64,000 nt of DNA from positions 25,319-89,318 of the forward strand of contig CAUVXJ010000023.1 in NCBI GenBank assembly GCA_963555925.1. The letters run 5' to 3'. The notes under the pieces are model-generated. The model made no database searches. It worked only from the letters and a program-made list of their open reading frames with translations, and was not told where the DNA came from. The first letter of the stretch is position 1. Each line of letters opens with the position of its first letter. Below are positions 51,816 to 60,956 of the stretch, piece after piece. Made by a program: the position numbers and the translations under genes. The DNA is from Protofrankia sp963555925. Its GTDB lineage: Bacteria; Actinomycetota; Actinomycetes; Frankiales; Frankiaceae.

Positions 51816-51929
51816 GACCCGACTGTCCCGCACAGCGCCCGAATGTACGACTACTACCTGGGCGGCAAGGACCACTACCCGGCGGACCGGGACGCCGCCG
51901 AAAAGGTGATGAAGAGCGTCCGGCAATAG
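51816..51929 (+). pseudogene. fragment of a PF04672-type (DUF574) SAM methyltransferase
   Basis: DPTVPHSARMYDYYLGGKDH then YPADRDAAEKVMK is the strongly conserved N-terminal segment of this actinobacterial methyltransferase family (normally about 270 residues). It lacks a start and is cut after K by the repeat element at 51914, which adds S-V-R-Q and a stop. Confidence 0.75.
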
Positions 51930-52073
51930 AGGCGTGGATCAAGGGATGGGGCTTGGGTGCGTAGATCGCGAGACGGAGGAGAGCCGCACCCTGGTTGTGG
52001 GTGTCGACCGACGACAACACAGGGAGGTGCGTGCCCCGGCCCCGCGAGGCCGCGCTTGTGTTGCCGGCCGCTC
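51914..52073 (+). mobile_element. MITE-like element, full copy 1
   Basis: 160 bases. The left end is GAGCGTCCGGCAATAGAGGC and the right end CTTGTGTTGCCGGCCGCTC, roughly its complement. The interior has TTGTGGGTGTCGACCGACGA and GGTGCGTGCCCCGGCCCCGC, both found again in copy 2. No transposase gene fits inside. The left end disrupts the methyltransferase fragment, which indicates insertion. Confidence 0.7.
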
Positions 52074-52080
52074 TGTGGGA

Positions 52081-52126
52081 ACGATGTGAATCTGGTGTTG
52101 TGGGAGGAGCATCAGATTCACATCGT
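52081..52126. repeat. perfect 14-bp inverted repeat between the two MITE-like copies
   Basis: ACGATGTGAATCTG (52081-52094) and CAGATTCACATCGT (52113-52126) with an 18-base loop. The arms match at all 14 positions. Confidence 0.8.
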
Positions 52127-52129
52127 CAG

Positions 52130-52345
52130 GAGCGTCTGGCAGTAGGGGTGTGGATGAAGGAAGGGGGCTGGGGTGCGTGCATGGTGAGACGGCGGCGGGA
52201 GTCACTCTGATTGTGGGTGTCGACCTGATTGTGGGTATCGACCGACGAGCCGGGGTACTCGTGCCTCGCGAAGCGATAGCCGGGGAGCGATGCGGCGAGG
52301 TGCGTGCCCCGGTCCCGCGACGCCGCGTCCCTATTGCTGGTCGCT
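52130..52345 (+). mobile_element. MITE-like element, full copy 2
   Basis: 216 bases in the same orientation as copy 1. The left end is GAGCGTCTGGCAGTAGGGGT and the right end CCCTATTGCTGGTCGCTC. It contains an 18-base direct repeat, CTGATTGTGGGTGTCGAC (52207) and CTGATTGTGGGTATCGAC (52225), that copy 1 has once. The right end matches the solo ends at 25269 and 57691. Confidence 0.7.
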
Positions 52346-52522
52346 CTAAAGCCTTCCCGCAGATGCGGACCATTGCCCGCGCAGGCCGTGCCTTTATGTG
52401 TCGGATGGTGCGCTTCATCGCGGCGAAGACCGGCGTCCGCCGGTGCCGTCGTCAGCGCGGTCGGTCGCACGCCGTGATGCGAACCGTAGCTCACGACTGA
52501 ATCGTGCCGCGAGCAACGGCAA

Positions 52523-52595
52523 GATCGGCACGAGTTTGTCGTCGGGTACGCCTTTCCGGCCGAAAAGCGTACACAGCGACAAACTCGCGCCGATC
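52523..52595. repeat. large imperfect stem-loop
   Basis: The left arm begins GATCGGCACGAGTTTGTCG and runs to about 52558; the right arm ends CGACAAACTCGCGCCGATC. About 28 of 33 positions pair, and GTACGC/GCGTAC lie inside. It is located past the 3' end of the sensor kinase gene, so it may be a terminator, or a remnant of a mobile element. Confidence 0.65.
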
Positions 52596-52654
52596 ATCAT
52601 CTGAGCCAGAGGTGGATCGTCATCTGGGCCAAAGATAGATCATCACCTGGGCCG
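52592..52654. repeat. three ~23-bp units at the kinase 3' end
   Basis: GATCATCATCTGAGCCA (52592), GATCGTCATCTGGGCCA (52615) and GATCATCACCTGGGCCG (52638) are spaced by 23 bases. The last covers the stop codon of the sensor kinase gene. Such arrays often mark past insertion-element activity. Confidence 0.6.
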
Positions 52655-55600
52655 GGGGTGAACGTTCTGCGGGCGGTCGATCATGAAGGTGCACCAGACG
52701 GACTTGCCGCTGTCGGTGGTTCGCGCTCCCCAGCGATCCGCGATCAACGAGACGAGATGGACACCGCGGCCGTGCTCGTCGTCGGCGGTCGCTCGCCGCC
52801 GCCGTGGCAAGGTGGCCGTACCGTCGCGGACGTCGAGCACCAGTTCGCCTCCGGCCGGTCGTAACCTCAGGTCCATGGGCGGTCTCCCGTACAGGACGGC
52901 GTTGGTGACGAGCTCGCTGACCGCAAGAACGACGTCGGCGGCACGCCCCGGTGGGATCCGCCAGGATTCCAGCGCTGCGGCAGCAGCCCGGCGGGCCTCC
53001 CGTACACCCTGACAGCTGTCGGGAATCTCCATGTGCAGGATGGGCTGACCGCCATCGGTTGACAACGCGCCATCGGTTGACAACGCGCCATCGGTTGACA
53101 ACGCGCCATCCGCTGACAACGGCGGTGCGACCTGGACGAGCAGCAACGCGATGTCGTCGTCCTGGTCGCCGGGGAGCATCCGGTCAACGAGCAGAGCCGG
53201 CAGCGCGTTGAGAGGGATGTCGCGGGATCCGGCCAGATATCCGCAGAGCTTGTCGATGCCGGCGTCGATGTCACGGCCGCGCTGCTCGACCAGCCCGTCG
53301 GTGTAGAGGACCAGCACGGCACCCCGGGGGAGAGCCACCCGCTGTTCGGTGAATTCCGGAAGATCGGCGCCCAGGGGAGGTCCCGATCCATCGGTCAACT
53401 GGTGGACCGTACCGGTCGGGTCGATGAGCAGCGGGGGCAGGTGACCGGCCCTGGCAAAGGTCAGGGAGTGGTCGAGCGCGTCGTGGACCGCATAGACACA
53501 GGTCACGATCGAGTCCTCGGAGAGGTCGCGGACAACCCCGTCGAGCAGCTCGAGGAGATCCGCCGGCGGCAGGTCGAGGCGGGCGTAGGCACGCACCGCC
53601 GCGCGTAGCTGTCCCATGACGGCCGCGGCGCGCACCCCCCGGCCCATCACGTCACCGATGACGAGCGCGGTTCGGCCGGCGCCGAGATCGATCACGTCGT
53701 ACCAGTCCCCGCCGACCTCGGTCTCGCCTTCGGCGCGATAGTACACGGCGGTATGCAGCGTGCCGTGAACGAAGGATGTTGTGGGGAGAAGACTTCGCTG
53801 GAGCTCGGCGGCGATCCGGTGCTCACGGGCAGCCGATTGTTCGATCACCGTCGTGGTCCGCACCGCTTCCTCGGCCCGCCGTCGTTCGGTGAGGTCCAGA
53901 CACGAGCCGATGTATCCGGTGAAGCGGCCCGCCAGGTCGAAGATGGGACGGCCGACATCAAGTATCCATCGGAAATCGCCGTCCGCGTGGCGCAGCCGAT
54001 ACTCCGTTTCGAAGGGCTTGCGGTCATCGAAGGCCTCGCGGTAGACGTTGACACAACGGTCGAGATCCTCCGGGTGCACACCGTCCGCCCAGCCGTATCC
54101 CAGCTCCTGCTCGACTGTGCGACCGGTGAACGAAAGCCACGTGTTGTTGAAGTAGTCGCATCCGCCGTCCGTGCCGGACCGCCAGATCAGCAGTGGGAAG
54201 TCGTCGAGAAGGTGCAGATAGTGCGCGCCCACCCGGCGTGCCCGCTCCAGCTCCAGATTTGCCCGCACCCGCGCTCGCAGCTCCGCGATCGAGAATGGTT
54301 TGGTCAGGTAGTCATCGGCCCCTGCCTCAAGTCCGGTGACCGCGGCATCCTCTCCTGCGCGCGCCGACAGCGCGACTACTGGCAGATGCGCGGTCGAGGC
54401 GTCCGCACGGATGGCGGCGAGCAGCGCGAAACCGTCGACCCCCGGCATCATCATGTCGGTGAGTACCAGGTCCGGCGGAATGTTCCGGATTCGGCGGAGC
54501 GCCGCGGCCCCGTCGGCTGCTGCCGTCACGTCGTAGTCGTCGGACAGCAGCGTGACGAGATAGTCACGCATGTCGGCATTGTCGTCCACGACCAGCACGC
54601 GCGCCCGGCCGTCATCGCTGTCTGGAGGTGGGCGCACGGCAGCAGCGGCAACGTCGGGTTGCGGCCGGTTGGACCACCGCATCGCCTCGGCGAGAAGCCC
54701 ATCCGCGGATTCCGTGAGAGTACCTGGAGGCGCGGACGTTCGGGCACCTCGGCCGGCGGGGATAACGCTGTCGGTAGGCAGGTGTGCGTGACCGAACGGT
54801 AGCCGGACGGTGAAGGTGCTGCCGGCTCCCGGCGCGCTCTGCACGGTGACACTGCCCCCGTGCACAGCGGTGAGTTCGGCGACGAGCGCGAGGCCGATGC
54901 CCGCGCCTTCGTGCGAGCGCCCGCCCGCATTCGGGACACGACGGAACCGCTCGAACAGGCGGACCTGCTCGGCCGTGTCGATGCCGATGCCCGTATCGGT
55001 GACCGACAGTTCGGCCCAACGGGTCGGGCACTCATCCACCGCGGCCACCCGGACGGTGATGGTGCCGTGCAGCGTGAACTTGAGGGCGTTCGACAGCAGG
55101 TTGATGATAATTTTGTCCCACTGGTCACGGTCGATCCACACCGGCTCGGGTAACGGCGGGCACTCCACCACCAAGGCGAGGCCGGCTTTTTCGGTCGCAG
55201 CTCGGAACATACGTGTCAGGTCCGCGGTGTGGCCGGCCAGGTCGACGGGCTCGTATTGGGGCTCCAGTCGGCCGGCCTCGATCCGGACGAAGTCCAGCAG
55301 ATTGTTGACCAGGCGAAGCAGCCGTAGCGCATTGCGGCGGACCAGCTCGACCCGTTCGCGCTGGACCTCCGCGAGCGGGAACCTCTCGTCGGTGAGGGCG
55401 TCCTGCGCAGGGCCCAGCATCAGCGTCAGCGGCGTACGGAACTCATGACTGATGTTGGCGAAGAAAGTCGTCTTCGCCGCAATGATCTCATCCAGCGTTA
55501 TTGCTCGGTTACGTTCTGTCGCATATGCGACCGCGTTCGACATCGAACTGGTGATCTGATCGGCGGCGAGGGAGAAGAAGCTGCGGTAGTCGTCGTCCCA

Positions 55601-56755
55601 CGGGCGCCGGGGACTGACCCCTGCAACGAGAACTCCGCGCGCGCCCACCGCCCGCAGCGGCAGGATGAGAGCCCGTCTGACGACGCCGAGCCGTGGTGCG
55701 GGCACCGCCAGCCCTTCGACCAGGGTCGGCTCGTGCTCGTCGAACGCCGCACGTGCTTCGCCGACCAACGTCGTACTCGTCGCCTCGATGTTGTCCATGC
55801 CTTCGCCGGCCACGAGATGGAGGGTGGGCTCGTGGCCGGGCTCAGCCCCGTCAACAGCTCCGTCAACAGTCTGGCCGTCATCGAGGCCGCCAGCCAGATA
55901 GAGCAGCGCGAACGGAACATCGGCGCGGGCCTCGCCGAGCGCCGTGGCTGCCCGTTCCAGCACCTCCTGAGTGGTTCGCGCCTCGTTCGTGCTGGATGCC
56001 AGTGACCGCAGCGTCCGCAGCCGACGCGCACCAACCACCTGCGCGGTCGTCTCCGTGCATGCGCTGAATACACCGCCGACATGACCGGACTCGTCCCGGA
56101 GCGGACCATTGGAGAACGTGAAATAACACTCCTCCTGATAGCCGTGTCGATTCATGGGGAGCATTTCGTCCTCGTAGCGGAAAGCTCCTTCGCCGGCCAG
56201 TACCGCGGACAACATCGGTCTGACGGCATCCCATATCTCCGACCACACTTCCGCGGCTGCTCGGCCCATCGCGGACGGATGTTTGTCGCCGAGCATCGCC
56301 ATGTAGGCGTCGTTGTAAATCTTCACCAGCCGCGGTCCCCAGAAGATCACTATGGGGAACCGGGACGACAGGCAGATGCCGATGGCTGTCCGCAGAGTCT
56401 GTGGCCAGGCCCACGGGGAGCCGATCGGTGTCACGGACCAGTCCAGGTCACGCATCAGTGCCCCGGTGGCGCCGCCGGCGTCGAACATCTGGGCCAGATC
56501 TGTTGGGATCGCAGCCGTCGTCGCTGCGGCCATGGTCGTTTCGGTGCTCCCGGTCGTGGACGTTTGGCTGCTGTGGTGCTCCGTGCTCTGGTGCTCCGTG
56601 CTTACCGGATACGGACTGCCGGGGCCTGCGCCGGTGGAGCGCTCGGTGATGATGTTCGGATCCTCCTGGATGGCGCGTGACTGCCCGGGCGCTCGGTTCT
56701 GCCGGCCGCGGTCCATGTGCACTCCGGCGGCCGACTCCTGATCTGACGGCACCAT
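52643..56755 (-). CDS. hybrid sensor histidine kinase / response regulator / PP2C phosphatase / anti-sigma ATPase
   Basis: About 1370 residues from ATG 56755; ATG 56716 (GGAG 5 bases ahead) and 56533 are alternatives. Roughly in order: PAS-like region (to about 230), GAF-like region (about 235-400), HisKA with FFANISHEFRTPLTLMLGP, HATPase with NLLSNALKFT and DTGIGI, receiver domain VLVVDDNADMRDYLVTLLS with LVLTDMMMPG, a second PAS (FPLLIWRSGTDGGCDYFNNT), SpoIIE/PP2C phosphatase (EVGGDWYDVIDLG, LVIGDVMGRG, LVLYTDGLVEQR) and a C-terminal RsbW-like ATPase (LAVSELVTNAVLYG). A D-G-A-L-S-T repeat precedes the last domain. It is soluble and likely runs a partner-switching stress response; no sigma factor lies nearby. 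Confidence 0.93.
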   Translation of the reverse strand: MVPSDQESAAGVHMDRGRQNRAPGQSRAIQEDPNIITERSTGAGPGSPYPVSTEHQSTEHHSSQTSTTGSTETTMAAATTAAIPTDLAQMFDAGGATGALMRDLDWSVTPIGSPWAWPQTLRTAIGICLSSRFPIVIFWGPRLVKIYNDAYMAMLGDKHPSAMGRAAAEVWSEIWDAVRPMLSAVLAGEGAFRYEDEMLPMNRHGYQEECYFTFSNGPLRDESGHVGGVFSACTETTAQVVGARRLRTLRSLASSTNEARTTQEVLERAATALGEARADVPFALLYLAGGLDDGQTVDGAVDGAEPGHEPTLHLVAGEGMDNIEATSTTLVGEARAAFDEHEPTLVEGLAVPAPRLGVVRRALILPLRAVGARGVLVAGVSPRRPWDDDYRSFFSLAADQITSSMSNAVAYATERNRAITLDEIIAAKTTFFANISHEFRTPLTLMLGPAQDALTDERFPLAEVQRERVELVRRNALRLLRLVNNLLDFVRIEAGRLEPQYEPVDLAGHTADLTRMFRAATEKAGLALVVECPPLPEPVWIDRDQWDKIIINLLSNALKFTLHGTITVRVAAVDECPTRWAELSVTDTGIGIDTAEQVRLFERFRRVPNAGGRSHEGAGIGLALVAELTAVHGGSVTVQSAPGAGSTFTVRLPFGHAHLPTDSVIPAGRGARTSAPPGTLTESADGLLAEAMRWSNRPQPDVAAAAVRPPPDSDDGRARVLVVDDNADMRDYLVTLLSDDYDVTAAADGAAALRRIRNIPPDLVLTDMMMPGVDGFALLAAIRADASTAHLPVVALSARAGEDAAVTGLEAGADDYLTKPFSIAELRARVRANLELERARRVGAHYLHLLDDFPLLIWRSGTDGGCDYFNNTWLSFTGRTVEQELGYGWADGVHPEDLDRCVNVYREAFDDRKPFETEYRLRHADGDFRWILDVGRPIFDLAGRFTGYIGSCLDLTERRRAEEAVRTTTVIEQSAAREHRIAAELQRSLLPTTSFVHGTLHTAVYYRAEGETEVGGDWYDVIDLGAGRTALVIGDVMGRGVRAAAVMGQLRAAVRAYARLDLPPADLLELLDGVVRDLSEDSIVTCVYAVHDALDHSLTFARAGHLPPLLIDPTGTVHQLTDGSGPPLGADLPEFTEQRVALPRGAVLVLYTDGLVEQRGRDIDAGIDKLCGYLAGSRDIPLNALPALLVDRMLPGDQDDDIALLLVQVAPPLSADGALSTDGALSTDGALSTDGGQPILHMEIPDSCQGVREARRAAAAALESWRIPPGRAADVVLAVSELVTNAVLYGRPPMDLRLRPAGGELVLDVRDGTATLPRRRRATADDEHGRGVHLVSLIADRWGARTTDSGKSVWCTFMIDRPQNVHPRPR
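53052..53123 (-). repeat. 18-bp tandem repeat, four copies, in the sensor kinase gene
   Basis: CCATCGGTTGACAACGCG three times and one variant, encoding D-G-A-L-S-T units in the linker between the phosphatase and the anti-sigma ATPase domains. Confidence 0.9.
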
Positions 56756-56952
56756 GACTCCCCGCACCCGACCCACAGCCGGACCGGTCTGCGTCGGTCC
56801 TTCGGTAAAGACCCAGAAGATACCCGCGCGATCCCGATGGAAACCCGCTCGATGATCGCTTCTGTCGGTGCGTGCCTGACTGCCTTGGTGATATCGGGCG
56901 CCCGACGCCGAGCCAGGGCACCTTGCCCGGCGCGAGCCGCGTGGCCCAGGCG

Positions 56953-56979
56953 GGTTCAGACGGTTCAGACGGTTCAGAC
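56953..56979. repeat. 9-bp repeat GGTTCAGAC, three copies
   Basis: GGTTCAGAC is repeated three times without a gap in the spacer between the isochorismatase-like gene and the sensor kinase gene. Confidence 0.85.
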
Positions 56980-56987
56980 AGTGGGGT

Positions 56988-57638
<651 letters not shown>

Positions 57639-57690
57639 ATCTCCCGTTGCGGCGGCGGATGTTGTGCGTTATCTCACGCTACCGCTCTGG

Positions 57691-57732
57691 AGCGTCCGGC
57701 AATAGGGCCCGCGGCGTCGCGGGGCCGGGACA
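57691..57732 (+). repeat. copy of the dispersed MITE-like repeat (right-end type)
   Basis: GAGCGTCCGGCAATAGGGCC followed by CGCGGCGTCGCGGGGCCGGG, as at 25269. It lies between the isochorismatase-like gene start and the marR stop. Confidence 0.7.
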
Positions 57733-57752
57733 ATCTGGCAGGGAAGGCGTGG

Positions 57753-58301
57753 TCAGGTCTCTTCGGCCTGCGCGTCCGGGCACGTTCCCTGGCCGGCGAG
57801 CGGACCTGGCACCGGCGGCAGCCCTGAGGCGAGGACACCGGCGACCACGCGCCGTAGGGCGTCGGAAAAACTGATCTGTTCCTGGGCGGTCAACGGTGCC
57901 AGAATCTGTTGCTCGGCCAGGCGTAGACGGGCGGTCACCTCCCGGAGTTGGGTGTGACCGGCCTCGGTCGGGCGGACGATGCGCGCCCGCCGGTCGGCCG
58001 GATCGGGACACCGTCTGACCAGCGCACCGCGTTCGAGGTCGTCGATCAACCGCACCATGACGGAACGGTCGACACCGAGGCAGCGGGCGACTTCAAGCTG
58101 GTTGCGCTCACACCCGCCGGCAGTGGCCGAGAGCACCTGAAGCCCGCGGAGTCCGCCGGGAAAGTCCCCGACCGCGGTCTGCGCCGCCTGGTGAAACCCG
58201 TGCAGGGCCTGGCTCAGCAACCAGCCGAGGTCTTCGTGGAGCTCCTCGGGCAGCACGGCCACCGGCTCGCTCACCTCGGCCCGCACCTCCGAATGGTCCA
58301 C
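57753..58301 (-). CDS. MarR-family transcriptional regulator
   Basis: A protein of 182 residues. A dimer helix (LHEDLGWLLSQALHGFHQAA) is followed by the winged helix-turn-helix NQLEVARCLGVDRSVMVRLI and the wing RRCPDPADRRARIVRPTEAG (D-x-R-x-R). The C-terminal helix pair and an acidic tail complete it. It is divergent from azoR with 119 bases between. Repressors of this class often control azoreductase or quinone-reductase genes in response to electrophiles or quinones. This is the likely role here, by context only. Confidence 0.92.
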   Translation of the reverse strand: MDHSEVRAEVSEPVAVLPEELHEDLGWLLSQALHGFHQAAQTAVGDFPGGLRGLQVLSATAGGCERNQLEVARCLGVDRSVMVRLIDDLERGALVRRCPDPADRRARIVRPTEAGHTQLREVTARLRLAEQQILAPLTAQEQISFSDALRRVVAGVLASGLPPVPGPLAGQGTCPDAQAEET

Positions 58302-58340
58302 CTATCCGATCCTACTGTTCGTCGTCTGAGATAGTCTCTG

Positions 58341-58355
58341 CACATGATGTGTGCC
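58341..58355. promoter_or_regulatory. candidate MarR operator in the marR-azoR region
   Basis: GCACA-TGATG-TGTGC, a five-base inverted repeat with a five-base centre, midway between the divergent starts. Confidence 0.45.
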
Positions 58356-58420
58356 AACGAAGATGATTATCTGTCGGCATGATCTGATTTTGCATTTATC
58401 CACCACGGCAAGGAGATCGC

Positions 58421-59053
58421 GTGTCCACACTCCTGCACATCGACTCGAGCGTGAGTCCGGGCTCGGCGTCTCGGGCCGTCGCCGGCCAGTTCGCCGCTGC
58501 CTGGGCCGACAGCCACGCGAATGGCACCGTCGTTCACCGGGACCTGGCCGCCACCCCGCCGCCACACATCAGCTGGGACGGCGTGACAGCCTCGATGACC
58601 CCGGACGAGGCGCGCACGGCTGAGCAGACCGCGGCCTGGCAGGCCCGCGAGGAACTCATCAGCGAACTCGAGGCGGCCGACAGCGTGCTGGTCTCCGTCC
58701 CGATGTACAACTGGTCGATCACCTCGACCCTCAAGGCGTGGCTTGACAATGTGATAGCCATCGGGCGGACGGTCGACATGACAGGCGGCCCCGGCGTGCT
58801 CACCGGCAAGCCGGTCACCGTGATCACCGCTCGCGGTGGGGCGTACGGCCCGGGTACCCCGCAGGAGGGCAACGACCACCAGGAGCCGTACCTGCGGCAC
58901 GTGTTCGGGGCGCTCGGCGCGACCGACATCAGCTTCATCCACGTCGAACTGACGATGGCTGCGATCAACCCGGCCATGGCCGAGCTCGTCCCGTTGGCCG
59001 AGCAGTCGCGGGAAGCCGCCGAAAAGGCCGCACTGGCCCGCGCGGCAGCCTGA
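58421..59053 (+). CDS. azoR: FMN-dependent NADH:quinone oxidoreductase / azoreductase
   Basis: A protein of 210 residues of the flavodoxin-like fold; GTG with AAGGAG 5 bases ahead. LLHIDSSVSPGSASRAVAGQ is the FMN phosphate loop (S-x-x-x-S-x-S/A-R), VSVPMYNWSITSTLKAWLDN the P-M-Y-N-x-x-x-P-x-x-L-K-x-W-x-D segment (here with S-I in place of Phe-Pro), and ITARGGAYGPGTPQ the second flavin loop. It reduces quinones and azo compounds with NADH to protect against oxidants. It is divergently transcribed from a MarR regulator. Confidence 0.93.
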   Translation: MSTLLHIDSSVSPGSASRAVAGQFAAAWADSHANGTVVHRDLAATPPPHISWDGVTASMTPDEARTAEQTAAWQAREELISELEAADSVLVSVPMYNWSITSTLKAWLDNVIAIGRTVDMTGGPGVLTGKPVTVITARGGAYGPGTPQEGNDHQEPYLRHVFGALGATDISFIHVELTMAAINPAMAELVPLAEQSREAAEKAALARAAA

Positions 59054-59192
59054 CCGGTTCCGGTCGGACTCCAGGCGCCGGAGAGTGCCATGCCCGCACA
59101 GCGGGCACGGGCCTGCGCACCGGGCACGGCACTCTCGGGTTGACTCGTACGGCGCTGTGCCTGCAGCGCCTGGCGGCAGATCGGACGCGGGG

Positions 59193-60842
59193 TCACGGGC
59201 GCAGCGGCAGCGCCTTACCCGGGTTGAGGATCCCGGTCGGATCGAGCGCGCGTTTCACGGTGTCGTGCAGCGACCGGGCGACCGGATCCAGCTCCTCGGC
59301 GAGGACATGGCGTTTGATCATGCCGATGCCATGTTCGCCGGTGACGGTCCCGCCTACGCGCAGGGCTACGTGCAGCAGGTCGTCGAAGGCCGCGAGCGCG
59401 CGTACGGCGGCGTCGGGATCGTCGTGCGGGTACACGATCGTCGGGTGCAGGTTGCCGTCCCCGGCATGGCCGAAGGTACCGATGACGACCTCGCGGTCGG
59501 CGGCGATCCGCTCGATACTGCTGATCGTTTCGGCGAGCCGTGAGCGCGGTACCGCGATGTCGTCGAGCAGCCACGCGCCGAGTCGTTCGAGCGCCGGAAA
59601 GGCCAGGCGACGGGCGCCGAGCAGCATGTCGGCCTGTTCGGCGTCCTCGGAGCGGTAAGCCTCAGTGGCACCTGCCGCATCGCACGCGGTGAGGATGGTG
59701 TCGGCTTCGTTGTCACCAGCCTGACCAGGAAGGTCGCTCTGCGCGATGAGCAGAGCGGCCGCCGATGTGTCCAGGCCCATCGGCGCGAAGCGCTCGACCG
59801 CGGCCAGCGTCGTCGCGTCCATGAGCTCCAGCAGGGACGGTACGGCCACCATCATGATCGACTCGACCGCGCGTCCGGCGCTGACCAGGTCGGGGAACAG
59901 CGCGACAGCGGTGGTCGGTGGTGGCGGCAATGGGCGCAGCCGCAGTCTGGCCTGCGTGACGACACCGAGGGTGCCCTCACTGCCGACGAACAGCCCGACC
60001 AGGTCGTAGCCGGCTACCCCCTTGATGCCGCGACGCCCGATCCGGGTGACCCGCCCGTCGGCCAGTACGACTTCGAGGCCGAGCACGGCGTCGCGGGNNN
60101 NNNNNNNNNNNNNNNNNNNNNNNNNNNNNNNNNNNNNNNNNNNNNNNNNNNNNNNNNNNNNNNNNNNNNNNNNNNNNNNNNNNNNNNNNNNNNNNNNNNN
60201 NNNNNNNNNNNNNNNNNNNNNNNNNNNNNNNNNNNNNNNNNNNNNNNNNNNNNNNNNNNNNNNNNNNNNNNNNNNNNNNNNNNNNNNNNNNNNNNNNNNN
60301 NNNNNNNNNNNNNNNNNNNNNNNNNNNNNNNNNNNNNNNNNNNNNNNNNNNNNNNNNNNNNNNNNNNNNNNNNNNNNNNNNNNNNNNNNNNNNNNNNNNN
60401 NNNNNNNNNNNNNNNNNNNNNNNNCCCGCGACGCCGGGTCGGGCGCGTACAGCAGGCCGTGCGCGGCCGCCTCGTCACGCAACCGTTGGTTGATCACTCC
60501 GGGTTCGACGACTGCGTATCCGTCGGCGGGTCGGATCTCGCGGATCGCGTCCATCCGGTCAAGACACAGGACGACGCATCCGTCGGTCGCGTTGGCCCCG
60601 CCGGACAGCCCGGAGCCGGCGCCGCGCGGGACCACCGGCACCTGCCGGCGGTGCGCGGCCCGCATGACCGCCTGCACCTGTGCGGTGGTGCGCGGGAAGA
60701 CGACGGCGGCCGGTTGCCCGGCGCCCGCCCCGGCCGCCTGATCATGTCGGTAGGAGGCGAGAAGATCGGGATCGGTCATCACCGCACCGTCGGGCAGTGC
60801 CGCTTCGAGGGCACTGGCCGTCGTGTCCTCATTGGTTCGCAT
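59193..60842 (-). CDS. glcD: FAD-binding oxidase, glycolate oxidase subunit GlcD / D-lactate dehydrogenase type
   Basis: From ATG 60842 (MRTNEDTTAS). The FAD-binding PCMH domain has VVPRGAGSGLSGGANATDGC and, past an assembly gap, GIKGVAGYDLVGLFVGSEGT. The C-terminal FAD-oxidase domain shows IGTFGHAGDGNLHPTIVYPH and VTGEHGIGMIKRHVLAEEL, the two His motifs, ending DPTGILNPGKAL. It oxidises a 2-hydroxy acid (glycolate, D-lactate or similar). No GlcE/GlcF gene is adjacent. The N run is longer than the roughly 25 residues normally found there, so the true length is probably near 470 residues. Confidence 0.9.
   Translation of the reverse strand: MRTNEDTTASALEAALPDGAVMTDPDLLASYRHDQAAGAGAGQPAAVVFPRTTAQVQAVMRAAHRRQVPVVPRGAGSGLSGGANATDGCVVLCLDRMDAIREIRPADGYAVVEPGVINQRLRDEAAAHGLLYAPDPASRXXXXXXXXXXXXXXXXXXXXXXXXXXXXXXXXXXXXXXXXXXXXXXXXXXXXXXXXXXXXXXXXXXXXXXXXXXXXXXXXXXXXXXXXXXXXXXXXXXXXXXXXXXXXXXRDAVLGLEVVLADGRVTRIGRRGIKGVAGYDLVGLFVGSEGTLGVVTQARLRLRPLPPPPTTAVALFPDLVSAGRAVESIMMVAVPSLLELMDATTLAAVERFAPMGLDTSAAALLIAQSDLPGQAGDNEADTILTACDAAGATEAYRSEDAEQADMLLGARRLAFPALERLGAWLLDDIAVPRSRLAETISSIERIAADREVVIGTFGHAGDGNLHPTIVYPHDDPDAAVRALAAFDDLLHVALRVGGTVTGEHGIGMIKRHVLAEELDPVARSLHDTVKRALDPTGILNPGKALPLRP
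60098..60424. other. assembly gap (327 N) inside glcD
   Basis: The coding frame is intact on both sides. Comparison with the family suggests roughly 75 real bases are missing. Confidence 0.99.
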
Positions 60843-60956
60843 CCGCGCCACCAACCGACAGTAGAGCCTGCGCCGGGATCGTGCGGCCCGCCGGTGACCG
60901 GCCCGTTTCCGGCCGTCGCACTACACTGAACCGCAGGTCGAGGTGGGAGGGCTGCC

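Noticed and set aside
52207..52242. Possible CRISPR repeats (two 18-base units in MITE copy 2)
   Set aside because: The units are directly adjacent without spacers, only two in number, and no cas genes are in the window.
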